A DNA stretch of 64,000 nucleotides from Gnetum montanum (GCA_015680685.1 MNCI01001825.1:1291273-1355272); one strand, 5' to 3'. Positions 10,643-23,642 are shown, counted from the first letter of the stretch. Notes: a model not told the origin generated them from the sequence alone. A program made the numbers and translations.

Positions 10643-13600
10643 ATGGCTTTTTCAACTACCGCTATTGATACCTCCAACGTAGAGGTACCCTTCACGGTTA
10701 AAGGCACCACTGGTGCCGAACAACTATTGAACCCAACACTGGAAACACGTTGATGCCTCAAAATCCAAAACCAAGGACCTAAGGGGTTGGCCCAGCAACA
10801 TGAGCATTAGAATTTCCTCTGTGCAAAGGTGTAGGCTAATCTGCCCTTGGATTTACATGAACTCAAATAAAAATGTAGCTTTGAGTTCGCTTATTACAAC
10901 AGGGAGGAATTTGTTCCTACCCTCGGTGTTCCTTTGGTTTTGACACAAGCATATCAAAGGCTACTAGACCAATTAATCCAGTTGGCTACACTTAGGAAGC
11001 AACAGGACACTGTGTCCAACCAGGACTACCCCTTTCAAGATGGACAGGAGGAACTTGATTCCCAATCTGATGAGGGAGGTCAAGCCAACTCCGTTCCTAT
11101 CCTACCTATCCAGCCTTTCTAGGCCAACCCGTTGTCTATCACCGCTCCCTTTGCCACCACACTTATGCTTTGGTAGCCTACAATCGCAACTGCAATGGGT
11201 AGTCGTGCCACATTCCTGGCGTATCATCACCCTTATTCCCCAATTGCATTTGCAGCAACTATACCCCCACAAATTGTTCATCAACATATTCCTACAGTGC
11301 ATAACATGCCTGTCACGGTTACCCTACCGCATGTTCACACTGTACCTACATCACAATTGCACATAACTGCCATGACAATTCCTACGTACATGTATATTCC
11401 ATCCACTATGGCAGGCCCTGGCCCATCCGCATTATGGACCCTATTTACCTCTTAGCCTATTCTACAACCGTCGCAGATGTCTCACTACATTCGTGCTCAG
11501 ACATACCCAACCCCGCAAATGGTACATCCTAGCATAGGCCCATGGTCTGTCCTGTCGGTGACCCAAAAGGTCTATTCAGCTGCTCAACCCATTGTTACTA
11601 CTCTAATAGCACCACCCACCAGGTGGTGGATGACGCAAATAGCACCTCTAGTGGGGGCGACCCCAATGGCATTGTCAATGAATCAGCCCGCCACCACCAC
11701 CATGTCGCATATGGGAGTTGCCTCCACAGTCCCTCAATCGTGTACAACGTCACCAAGTCTTCACCTAGCGTTTCAGCTCATCCAGACCCTCATTGAGGAA
11801 ATAAAATGTCTTAAAGCTATTAGGTCTGACATGGTACAAGTCATGGACTTTTATCAGGATGACCCCTTCAACGCTACAATTCCTACTTTAACATTACCCC
11901 CCAGGCTGTCTCTCCTGCACTTTACAAAGCACGATGGGGAGGGAGATCCCAACGCGCATCTTGTCACTTTCAGGTCTAAGTCTTTGCTATTGCAACAATG
12001 GCCACACACAATCATTTGCATCTTTGCCATGTTCCTAGCCAGAAAATCCCTAGATTGGTACCGCACATTGCCACGCTCATCCATTTCAACTCTGGAGGAG
12101 CTACTGACCCTATTCGTGACACACTTCAAGTATAACTTGAAGCCAGAAACCACCCTAGATCAGTTCATGAGCATGAAGCAAGATGCACTAGAACCAGTCT
12201 AAAAGTTCATCCAATGTTAGAGCGCAACACTTAATGAAACCCATGAGCCCATTGCGGAGGCCCACCTGCTGGCTGTCTTTAAGGGTGTAGTAAACAACTT
12301 CATCAAGTCCAAACTATATTACCTCACTTCTTGGTCTCTTAGTCAGGCTTTCGCTCAAACTAAGAGCATACAAGATGCAGCTAAAGCAAGCAAAGACCCG
12401 ACCTACATCGCTTACAAAAACACCTTTGCAAAGAAAGAAAAGGGTAAAGCCCCAACAACCATAGTGGCTGCTGTGGTGGCCAAGCCCAAGCCCAAGCCTA
12501 GCGATAGCGGTAGCAAGAATAACAAGAAACCACTACCACCGGCGGCTAACCCTGCACCCTAACTGAGCCACGTGCCACAACCTATTGCACCTGCACTTGA
12601 GACATCTACACAACCCAAATCCAACTTTGAGCGCAAAGATCGTTCGAAGTACACCACACTACCTCTAAAGCCTTCAGAACTCCTGAAGCAACTGTTGGCA
12701 GTGGGATACGTCCAACACAAGTAGATGTCGAAAGAAGCAAACGCAAGACATCAATGCTATTGCGAGTTCCTTAGGAATTCCTCATTGTCCCTGCCCAATG
12801 AGCCTCCTGTCCCTAGGGATTTCAAGCTAGACAGGTTTTGTAACTACCACCAACTATGTGGTCACACCATGGATTATTGTCTATTTTTGTACGACAACAT
12901 TCAAAGATTAATCGACCAGGGAAAACTAAGGTTAGACGAAAGCAATCCAGTATGCCCTGAAAACCAATCTATGTATGTCTATATAGATCCCCTCAACGCC
13001 AAAAATGCCGATTATGTAATCAGTGTCATCAGCATTGACAATGATCGTAGGCCACCCCGCCAACCATTTGTGATCCATGTGCCTCAACTTAGTGTACTAG
13101 CACCATCAATGATTGGTCCAAGCCTGCAGCCGCCCTTCATCCTGAAAGTCCTGCCATAGGAATCCACCTTTGCATCGCTTATTGAAAAGGCCGTGCAGTC
13201 CTGTTAGTTGATGCCTCTAGCTCCATTCATCATTAGGGGGCTGACGCCCTCGACGGCCCCTACCTTGTGCAACAAAGTTGAACAACCTCCTCACCCCACG
13301 AGCTGAGAAATCCACTTAGTGAGTGAGACGTTGAAAGGAGGTATTGTCAAGGATATCCCCAAGCCCACGTCTTCATCCCCTGCATTCGCACCTTCACCCT
13401 CAAGGAAGAAGGTTGACATGACTATGCAACCTGCATCACCCTGCAAAGAAGGATCTAAATCTAGATCCAAAGTCACCTCTCCTCAAGAGATTCGTCTTCT
13501 AGGACGAATCGAAGAGGAAGAAGATGTCAAACAAAAGGATAGTCGAGACTTTTTGGACACCCTCACTTAGGTCAAGCAAGTTCTAAAGTAGAAAAATGCT

Positions 13601-14464
13601 ACCTTGAGCTTGTACAACCTAATCATGACATCTGTACCCCACCGAGAGGCTCTAGTCCACATGTTAATGGTGATTCTGGTCGACTAAGACATGCCAGTGG
13701 AAGAGGAAGCAATCCACTCGGTAATGCTCCCCTTTGTACCCACAGAGCTCACACTGCCTTCACTAACTTTTAGTAATGATGCCATTAGGAAAGACCCCGA
13801 AGGGGACCAAGTGACCATGGCACCTCTCTTCATCACAATTCGGGTCGACCAACATCGGATCCGAAGGGTACACGTTGATGATGGGGTTGCCACCAACATC
13901 ATTCCCTTCCCTATTATGGACAAGTTGGGATTGGTTGACCAGATCAAACCAACAACGACATCGTGTTTGAGGTCCTTCAATGGGGCACACATCCTTATGA
14001 AAGGCATAGTTCACATAAACTTCATAGCAGGGGATCAGTTTCCCATAGACGCAACGCTCATCATAGTCAAGGAAATGCCCAAGTTTAACTTGATCTTGGG
14101 AAGATCATGGTTAGCGCAACTTAGGACTATCTCCTCGCCTATAGACTAGGAGATCCACTTACCATACACAAGTAGGGAGGTGGTAATCCATGGTGAAAAA
14201 TTAGCAACGCAAGCGATCAGCAACGTAAACATGGAACAGGGCTCAGAGGTTACAACCTCTAAGGAGGAAGCACCTATTCATGCATGCATTGATCATTCAA
14301 TGGAAGGGTCGGCTCAACAAGTTGACTCCCAAATCAAAAACACATGGGTTGAGTTGCCCTTCCAAGCAGAGGATAGCGATGTGAACGAGTGCCCTGGTGA
14401 AACACCTCGGTCCTATGTTTTAATCAACCCACGATGGGTCAAGAAGCAGCTACACATAGTGTAG
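10643..14464 (+). pseudogene. gag: Element C gag-protease (one frame with nonsense codons)
   Basis: The ATG at 10643 and the stop at 14462-14464 are in one frame of 1274 codons without net frameshift, but in-frame stops occur, several of them early (for example after LETR). Homologues in B and D begin and end at the same places, which supports this start. The core gag domain lies at about residues 390-520 (FTKHDGEGDPNAHL, SLDWYRTLP). A lysine/alanine-rich part follows. The zinc knuckle is FCNYHQLCGHTMDYC at about residue 730 (C-x2-H-x5-H-x4-C). The aspartic protease is at about 1060-1165 with VHVDDGVATN at the active site and LILGRSWLAQ near its end. The tail ends in a conserved KKQL-type motif. 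Confidence 0.88.
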
Positions 14465-14539
14465 CAACCCTACCGCATCTTGCCAAGTTTCCATCCCTTG
14501 TACATTATCCGTTTCCTTACTTTGTTAGTGTGCCATCAT

Positions 14540-14780
14540 TCTGGCATGCTACACTAACAGCCTGAAATGGCCTAAAACTATCATCACCATTTTTTTCTTC
14601 ATTAACGTGTTATCTCTTTTTGGACAATGGCTCGAGATGGCCTAAAACTAGCATTGTTGCTTTTTCGCTTTATCCTGTTGGCACGTTATGCAATGGCCTG
14701 AGATGGCCTAAAACTAGCATACGAGAGCATGAAAACTTTACATAGTAGACAAGTTAACCCAAAACTAGTTTCTTTCCTGA
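14540..14780 (+). repeat. Element C spacer repeats after protease
   Basis: Three or four units containing GGCCTGAGATGGCCTAAAACTAGCAT, spaced about 60-70 bp apart. This is the same motif family as the arrays after pol. B (48590-48745) and D (33595-33755) have their own copies at the same place, between protease and the end of the antisense gene. Confidence 0.7.
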
Positions 14781-14884
14781 AGCTTCTTTTATTATTCAAA
14801 ATCCTCGCTTGATGGAAATGTTTGCAAAACCATTACAAAATTGCAAAATTTTAGTATCTCAAAAAAAAAACATATCCCATGCTG

Positions 14885-17800
14885 TCATGGATTGCTATCA
14901 TTTTCATCACCTTCATCATTTGCTTCCGCTTCATCTGCTCGCACATCATCCTCTCCTACATTGCTGCCTGTCGGTTCTCCATCCCCTCCCTCTATGGGCC
15001 TTGCACCCTCATCTAGGGCCTGCATCATAGGGACGAAGTAATCATTTAGGGCAACAAATGCAAACTCTAACATAACATAAGCATCTACATAGTAAAGTGA
15101 CTAACCTGGGAGGGGCTCATGTGGGTCTCAAGAGGTATCCAATCTAGGCCGAGCCTAAGGCGACGCTAAATCTCCTCTGTCGTAATGTCCATCCAACGCC
15201 TATCACTAGGTTTAGCATTCATAGTAGCAACTTTCTCCCTTTCCACAGTCATCCATGTTAGAGGTCCCAGGGAAAGGGAGGCAGTTGCAGTATCCCCTAT
15301 AGGAAGGTCCACCTCCAAGTCAAAATATTTCATGACCTTCACCTACTCCTTGAACTTAGCGTAGGACTCAGAAGCACCGATGGCATTCATGAATGCTTCA
15401 TATGTAAATGCCTCCACAGCAGGGTCTTTGTACAGTCTTTGATGGGTGTCGTTCTCCAGCTTGTATACATGTTTGTGGTCTCTCTGGGTTCACCCCCATT
15501 CAAAGACTTTAGCACTGATATCTTTCATATCTTGGCACTTCTGGGCTAGTAGGTCTATCTGCATCTGCTGCTTGACTATCTCATGAGTGGACTCTATTCT
15601 AGTTAACGATAGTCCAAAACCTGGCGTAATCATCCACAGAATTATGCACACCCTCAATGTCAGGGTTGCAATTTATGAGGAAGTCGATCCTCGACCTAAG
15701 ATTCTCCACCTCAATGACCAGCTCAACCTCTCTTTGCTTAGCCCTGTTGACCCATTTCCATAGGTCCTCGATGATGCACCTACACTCCCACAGAGACCGT
15801 GCTGAGTGCAACATACACTTTTGAGCCCCGTCGAACATGTGACGAGACACCTCGGTTATGTCAAGTGAGAGTGTAGGCACGGCGCCAACCTTCATGGGTC
15901 ATGCTAGGTTCCATTTGAGCCGAGAAGCTACGTCAACACAAAAAGCATAGCAATCACGTTAACTTAGCAAAATTAGCAAATTCAGAAACCCCAGCGTAGC
16001 AACATAGAAGCATTTAGCACTACTAGTTACCCGTGCAAGGGTCTTCCTACTGTAGGCGTTTGATCATGTCATCCATGAGTCCCTGTATGAATGTAAACTT
16101 ATCAGGGATCTTGACCCACAACTCCACACGAATTGGAGGGGTCTTGTGGCATTAGCAGTAGCACCTGTTACACAAGTAAGTATGTTAGCAATAGCCAAAA
16201 TGGATTTTGATAAAGCGGACATCCTACCAACTCACTAGTGTTTGGCTACGCTCTCTCCTCTTGCTGACATAGGGTGACAATAGTAGCCTCGGTGGAGGAC
16301 CCTGCCAAGTCCATACAAGCCCCTTCCTCACACGTTGGTGCCTTTTCTTTTAGCATCCTTTTTATTCAAAGGAGGTACCTCTTCGTCGGTAGGAGGAAGC
16401 TCCCTAATGACGAGAGCCCCTGCCTTAGAAATAAGAGCTCCCTTATTCCTTACAGAGGCCCTTTCCTCCAAGACTGGGGCCTCTACATCTTTATTCATTG
16501 TCCCCATCCTAAGGGCCAACATTTTCTCATTAACTTCTTCTTCATCTTCTTCTTCCTTTGCTAAGAAAAAAGGCATGTTTATGTCGATTCAAAACAAGTT
16601 AGCTCGAAATAGATGCTACGCTACACTACCTAGTGCAGCGTAGCGTAGCAAACTATAACAAACCAAGCATTACACAAAAATACCTACCAATGGGAGGTTG
16701 CGTCCTCTGCAGCTTGAGCTATAGTCTTCATCCCTCCTCTTCATGAAGGGTTTCCCTGGCTGGGGGAGGTCTCTTCTTCTGCAATGCCTTGGGCACAGTC
16801 TTAGTTATGAGATGTTCACCCCATGTCATGCTACCAATTATGATAGGGGGTGTCTCTCCCACGCTGTCCTGGCCACGAATGTTGTGAACCACCAAATCTT
16901 TAGTCATTATAGACAACGACTCCTCAACCACTTTTGGGGGATCATGGGCTCACATAGTCTAGAGGACCTACCAAATCTATGGCTTGGGAATCTATTCACG
17001 ATCTTGCACGGAATAGACTCCATCCTCCTAGATCACCAGAAACTCTACGAAGCACCTCAGGCAGCCTATGTAGAAGGAATAGTGTATATTAGAGCGGTAC
17101 TCTATTTGCTCACGGAGCCCCAAAATCTCAGCCTATAGGCCACTACATAGGAAACTTTCCTAGTTATAACGGGCCCCTTCTTCCATAACCTCCTGCATTA
17201 CCTAGGCCTAATCAAGCCCTAGGACCTTCCCTTGGGTGAGTAGCTGAGGGAATGCATGGGCATGCGCCATCCTTAAGCTTTTCCATAGAAAACCCCTTTC
17301 ACTCCTTAGCAAGCCTCAGCCACTCCTCAATATGCTATTTCTGAAGAGTTAACTCTTGCTTGCTCTTTGACACTACAGGGGTGTTGTCGGTAGGAATGCC
17401 GAACAGATCCGTAAACAACTGGTCATTGATTTCAATGACAACCCACATGCCCCGCACATATGTGAGAAAATGGCTCATCCTCCCAGAGAAGGAGTTAACC
17501 AAGGAAAGCATCTTGGTAGCAGAGACACTTAGATTCAGGGCCATGAACAAATCCATAAGTCCTACCTTTCGAACTTTCTTGAGCAAAGAGTCTAGGATCC
17601 CTTGTTCTAACCAACTCTGGCTCACCGCTACTTTGCCATATTTGAAGTAAATGTTAGCCCCTTGCCTCTCAGCAGTTACCACCATCACCTCACAAGGCTG
17701 CTTTGCCCCTGCAATGATTTTCACAAAACACACTTAGCATAACGAAGTAGAAAATGCAAGGATTTCCAAAAACACTTGAGCATACGACATTCACCTTTTA

Positions 17801-19268
17801 ACCCACCAGGTCTATACGAAAATGGGAATAGTGGGAGTTCAACTAGAGCTGCTTCAACCATAACTTTTTTGAATGGTTCCTTCCACTCCTTATCCAGCCA
17901 ACCCTTCTCCCTACACTAATTGTAGAGAGTGTAGAGCATGCATAGGTAGCCACAATATTCTCCTCCGCACTGGCCAATCACTCCCGCCCGCAGGTTCTTA
18001 ATAGAAGTAAACTCCCGTAGGGCTAGCTGCACGGTAGCTAGCATCCCTGGTGTGTCATGAACCCCATCACCATCAATATAGAACTTGATAACAAATGCAC
18101 ACCATTAAGCCTTTGGCCGGTATGGCCAACGTTGCACAGCAAAGTAAAGCAAAGATACAAAACTCACCCACTAGCACAATAGAAAGTCCCCTATGGGTTT
18201 TAAAAGTACGTCTCCATGTGACGTGAGAGAAACAATGTGTTGAATTGGTGATAGCATTGGTATTCCAGCATGTCCCAGATCTAGGCCAAACGCCTCAGCC
18301 CTGTTGAGTATTGGCTAGATCCTCCTCCCTATTTGCTCATGATTTCCTTGTCAGAAAAATATCTTAGGATGCCTTGATTTGCCCCTGGCAGCATGGCTTC
18401 TATTATGCCGGATGCCTCCTTCTCCTCTAGGGAGGACCAAATAATCATGCTAAAGTGTTTGAGAAGGAACTGCAAGAAGTCTTGTGCCCCCTCCCTAAAC
18501 CAAACCGCTTGATCTCCCAAACATATTGGGGAAGTAGGAGCATTGGCCACAGGTCTACTCACATAGCACAAGACCCCGCTAATGTCCAAAACGATCAACT
18601 GGGACCTTGGTCCTACTCTACATGCCATAATCAACAAATGTATACATTTAACTTGAACGCAATACACACGCAACATAGAAATGTCTAGCAGTCTGTATAT
18701 ATAGCATAACATAACCCTCTGCCGGTACATAGCGTAGCAAGGGCATTGAAGCCTAGTATAGCAAGAATGTGTGAATAAGCCTAGCGTAGCAATAAAATAA
18801 TCGATGATACGCCTTAAAAAAACATGCGTCGCATTGCTACGTCACATCATGGCCTGGCCCCTTTAAGGGTTTTATGTTGCAGCATGCTAAGGTCAAGCGA
18901 CTTAAACTACCCTAGCCCCTGCAGTTGTAACAACCATGGTGGTGGTGGTTTCAGTGGCCTTGCATGCAATCACAATGCAATGTTTATGCATCTGCCATGG
19001 CCAAGACAGTGACCGTGGCGATGCAAAGGTCAAAATAACACAACTACAGAAAATGAAAATAGCCAAGAATGAACATAAAACAAACAAGACACAAACCAGG
19101 AGCAGAGAGCAATAGAGAGTGCAACAAAAAAAAAGTCAAAAAGGATGGAGTAATTCACTGGGTTAACGGCGTACTCTGCCGTACTGCAACACATGCTTGT
19201 GGCACGCGTCCTAGGGTCTTCTTCACCTTGTCAACCTTGGCAAGCACCAAATGGATCTTAGGATCCAT
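14885..19268 (-). pseudogene. Element C antisense gene with FCP1/NIF-like HAD domain (spliced)
   Basis: Runs opposite to gag-pol, between protease and RT. Exons read from sequence: 1, 19268-19159 (110 nt, MDPKIHLVLAKV...); 2, 18617-18168 (450 nt); 3, about 18083-17795; 4, 17708-16688; 5, 16560-16236; later exons to the stop at 14885. Introns have GT..AG ends (CA|GTGAAT, GG|GTGAGT, AG|GTGAAT, TG|GTAGGT, TA|GTGAGT). Exon 2 encodes LIVLDISGVLCYV, WFREGAQDFLQFLLKHFS and IIWSS, the pattern of plant FCP1/NIF-like HAD proteins, but the second motif-I Asp is Ser. Exon 4 has LMDLFMALNLSV and LFTDLFGIPTD. Later exons have IPDKFTFIQGLMDDMI, a coiled-coil-like stretch and the tail DEGARPIEGG. A few in-frame stops and a damaged exon-3 acceptor suggest decay. 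Confidence 0.75.
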
Positions 19269-19419
19269 TGTCTTGCTTGTAGATTTATTCCCTTTGCTGT
19301 AGAAATTCGGCCTACTAATCGATCAACATAGTTGCTTTGTGCTCCGAAATCGCCTTGTGCTCCATTGAGAGTTTTGAACTCTTATGATAAAAATAGCAAA
19401 ATTGCCAGGGTTTAACCCC

Positions 19420-19426
19420 TATTTAT
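19420..19426 (-). promoter_or_regulatory. TATA box of the antisense gene in element C
   Basis: The minus strand reads CCATAAATAGGGG here, about 152 bp before the exon-1 ATG at 19268. The same box lies at the same distance in B (7817-7823). It points away from the LTR promoter and would drive the antisense gene. Confidence 0.7.
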
Positions 19427-19429
19427 GGT

Positions 19430-20155
19430 TGTAATGCTAGGATGGGGAAACTTGCCACTCCCTCTCCAATTAATGCAGAACGTGCTGAACAACGTAGCAT
19501 GCTAGCCACGACATAATAACACTATTAGCATTAAAAATTTGACACGCTTCAAGCCAACTACTTGCCTTCCCAAAACATAAGAAATATATACAATATAGTT
19601 GCTTTCAATAGAGGGTCCAAACAGATCTTAATCTAGTAATCCTAGTGTAGTTGCACCCCTCAGGGTCTGAAAAGATCCTAAATTAGTAGTTTCAACCCAT
19701 TACGTTGGTGGTTCGCAATGACGTTAAACTAACAACCCCATATGCTTACATCAACGGTTATCTCATCTTCTTTCACATAGGCAGTATCACATTTCTTAGT
19801 GGTTTCATGTTTCTATTTTTGCATTGGCGATTCGATACTTCTCATGTGCACAATTTTCTATTTTGTATACTATTATCTTACCTGTTAAGATTTTACATGT
19901 TGTGATTTGACAATCCGAAATGACATTAAAATAGCAGTTTGGCATTTGCGCATTGATAGTCATACAACTTCACATTTTACGATAGCAGTCCTATGCCTTT
20001 ATGCCTTGGCGGTCTGCCATGACCCTAACTTGGCAAACTTGCAATCTTTACATCACCACATTTCGCAAGTTGCATCGCATCACTACTTTGCAAATTTTCG
20101 TTACACATAATTCCTGCCTACGAACGCCTCTTAACCAGGCTTTCATCTTATGATG
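19430..20155. other. Element C spacer before pol
   Basis: No gene is seen. Scattered motif copies occur, for example GGTCTGAAAAGATCCTAAATTAG near 19660-19690, AATGACGTTAAACTAACAA near 19720 and GAAATGACATTAAAATAGCAG near 19920. The stretch just before pol (20110-20159) aligns with B and could hold the 3' splice site of a sense intron. Confidence 0.5.
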
Positions 20156-20159
20156 GCAG

Positions 20160-23100
20160 GTCAAGCAAGAGATGGAAATCCATCATAGCCTCTCCACACA
20201 TTTAACATTAGTAGGACCATAGGGCAAGCTTGTGAGACTGTTGAACCCCAACATGATCAACTGGGGATCGACCACAACTAGCACCATAGTAGCCTTAGAA
20301 GCATCCCCTGACTGGCCTGAGCATCTAGTCCAAGCCTTAGATTTAGAGGTCAAGGATGTAACCAAGGACTCTCTTGTCGAGATGCCCATAACCACATCAA
20401 AGAGGGAAGTGAAAACATTGAAACTCAGTTCCCTCCTACACACGCAAACACACAAAAGTATAGCCAAAGTTTTGCAAGACAACATCAATGTCTTCGCATG
20501 GTTGTACAATGACACGCCAGGTCTGGACCCATGGCTGATTCAGCACAACATCATCTTAGACCCCCACGTAAAGACATTTAAGCAAAAAGCTTGCAAAGTC
20601 AAGCTAGAAATCATGCTGGCTGTGAGGGATGAAATCACTAAGCTATACCAAGCAGGTTTCATCCGTGTGGTTGACTATTCAGAGTGGATATCCAACATCA
20701 TTATGGTTTCAAATAAAATAGGAGGAATATGGATCTGTATAGACTTCCAAGACTTGAACAAGGCAACTATCAAAGATAACTTCCCACTCCCGAGCATTGA
20801 TCAACTCATTGACACCATGGCTGGTCATGCTCTGTTATCCTTTATGGATGGTTTCTCTGGGTACAACCAAATTCGCATTAACCCAAAGCACTAGCTGTCA
20901 ACAACCTTCATGACCCCATGGGGGACCTTCTGCTATACCATGATGCCTTTCGGGCTCAAAAATGCTAGAGCTACCTACCAGTGAGCCATGACCTACATTT
21001 TTAGTGACTACCTCCTAGGAACATTAAACAATGACATGGATGATATATTAGTCAAGCCTAGGAAGGCTGCTGATCACCCATGTGATCTGGAGGTAGTCCT
21101 CAAATGCTGCCAAATGCACAATTTACACCTAAATCTTAAGAAGTGCATCTTCGGGGTCAAAACTGGATGCATGTTAGAATTCGTAGTATCAGAGGCTGGA
21201 ATACGAGTTGACCTTGACAAAGTCAAGGCCATCATAAATTTAACGCCTTCCACAAATCTCAAGGAGTCACGTGGTTTACAAGGTAGAGTGCAATTCATTT
21301 GAAGGTTCATAGCAAGGTTGATCAACAAGTTACACCCCATGCAACATCTTCTAAAGAAGGGGATTAACTTTGAATGGACAACCTAGTGTCAACAAGCCTT
21401 TGACGATCTAAAGAAGGAGCTCTCGCACCTCCCAACAGTGCACCCACCACAAAGGGACAAGCCCTTCTTCATATACCTTGCCACCTCTGACACATCCATA
21501 GCAGCACTAGTATGTCAGAAGCAAGACGATGGTTCTGAGATACTAGTGTATTACCTGAGCCATGCACTAGTAGCATACGAGGCGAAATACAATGAAGTGG
21601 AAAGGAACTGCCTAGCCTTAGTGTTCACACTAAAAAAGTGGTAGCACTATCTATTCTGTACTACAACCAACATCATTTGTAAAAGCAATGTACTCCAGGC
21701 CATCACTAGCAATCTATACGAAAGTAGCAAGATTGCCGAATGGAAGGCAATAACCACGGAATTCGACCTACGCTATGTAAGTCAATCATCGACAAAGGAA
21801 GAAGCCATAGCGACTGAACTCATGGCCTCGCCAGTCGACGACTAGGCAACCATAGACCCTGAATTCCCAGACGAATACATAAGGAATGTCAACATCATCC
21901 CATTGAATTTCAAAGCCACCTTACACTTCAACGGTGCCTCAACCATGTGAGGAAGTAGCACTGCTTCCACAATCACATTTCCCTCTAGGGAAATGCATCC
22001 ATTCGCTTATCGATTTACGTTCCCTCGCACCAACAATGTGGCAGAGTATGAGGAGTTACTTTGAGGCCTCTTAACTGCCCGAGCACTGCACATACAACAC
22101 CTGGCAATCTGGGGAGATTCACAACTAGTAGTGAATCAAATCACCGAGGTCTACGCTTGCAAGGCTATGCACCTACAACTCTATTGCAACCTCGCAAAGA
22201 CCTTGCTTAAGCAATTCACAACCACAAACATGCAACACATACCACACAATGAGAACACCGTGGCAGATGCCATAGCCACCTTGGTGTTAAACATTCCATC
22301 ACATTCCCTAGAAAACCTGCCAACCTCAATCATAGAATGCGCAGAGCCTATCACTCAAGTGGAACACATGGCATTTGTCAGTGCTAGAGATACCCAGGAG
22401 TGGTACGACAACATTAAAGCTTATCTACAACATGGTGAATCCCCAGGTGGATTAACATCAGCCCAAAGAGATGCAATCCATAAGCGTGCTAGGCAATACG
22501 TGCTCATGGGAAATGATGCCCTGTGCCAATGATCCTATGACGGGATATTGCTAGCATGCATGGGTGGTGAGCAAGCACAAAAGGTAGTTAATGAATTTCA
22601 TGAAGGGCTGTGCAGTGGACACATAGCACCCAGGGCTATGGCTGCCAAAATCATATGCCTAAGGTACTATTGGCCCTACATGGAGTGTGAATGCTTGATG
22701 AAAGTCAAGATATGTGACACATGCCAAAGATACACAAATCTCATACACATAGCACCTACAGACCTACACCCAACGCAAATCACACAACCGATCCAATAAT
22801 GGGGACTAGACCTCATAGGGCCTATCATGCCTAAGTCTTCCACGGGGAATAGCTTCACTATCACTGCCACAAAGTATTTTACCAAGTGGGTGGAAGCCAT
22901 TCCCCTGAGGAAGAAAACTCCATAGCAAGTTTGCCATTTCATCCTAGATAACATCGTAACAAGGTTTGGGCTTCCAATGACTATTGTGACCAACAATGGA
23001 CCATAGTTCAGCAGTATGGAAACCTGAACCTTCTATAGCAATCTAGGCATTAAACAATCATTTTCTTCCCCTTATTATCCATAGGCAAATGGGCAAGTAG

Positions 23101-23642
23101 AGGCTACAAATAAGTCCATCATCAACTTGCTGAAACGGATGCTAAACAACAGCAAAAGGCGATGGCATGAACAAATCCTCTACGTCCACTGGGCCCACCG
23201 AATGACGTGCAGAACTGCAACAAGTAAGATCCCTTACAGTCTTGTTTATGGATCTGAAGCTGTATTGCCTCTTGAGTTGCAGGTACCCTCACTCCGGATG
23301 ATCCTTGCGGATGTCATGAGCGAAGCCCAGAACAACGAGTCATGAACCATTGATCTCAACTCAGTGGTGGAGGAGCATGCGTAGATGCTGAGATGCATCA
23401 AGTACTACCAGAGCAAGCAGCAGCAGAAGCACCGAGAAAACCCACACCGGAGACCAGTGCAAAAGGGAGACCTCATCCTTAAGATTTTCTGCAAGCACAT
23501 GAGCAAATTCTCAGCCAACTGGGAAGGTCCTTATGTTGTCACTAAAGCCTTTAGGAATGGATCCTTCAAGCTAGTGGACATGGATGACAATGAGCTCATC
23601 AACTTAGTAAATCACTCATATCTCAAGCTGTACTATGTCTGA
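20160..23642 (+). pseudogene. pol: Element C pol: RT, RNase H, archaeal-type RNase H, integrase
   Basis: About 1,160 codons in one frame to LKLYYV and the stop at 23640-23642, with nonsense codons but no net frameshift. The homologous region begins near VKQEMEI (20160). RT: WICIDFQDLNKATIKDNFPLPSIDQL, SFMDGFSGYNQI; the YVDD box reads DMDD, so the Tyr is lost. The RT-linked RNase H lies at about 21440-21830. The second RNase H at about 21915-22310 begins FNGAS, Asn in place of the first catalytic Asp. Integrase: HHCC finger H..GH...CDTC at about 22580-22735, GLDLIGPI, IVTNNGP (second Asp to Asn) and GQVEATNK. Dual RNase H and these block sequences mark the Tat lineage. Confidence 0.92.

Noticed and set aside
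11102-11302. Minus-strand ORFs inside C gag
   Set aside because: Shadows of the gag frame, which is supported by homology to B and D.
15599-15895. Charged minus-strand ORF in C read as a separate host gene
   Set aside because: It is the coiled-coil-like exon of the C antisense gene, matched in D (34714-35082) and B (47400-47700).
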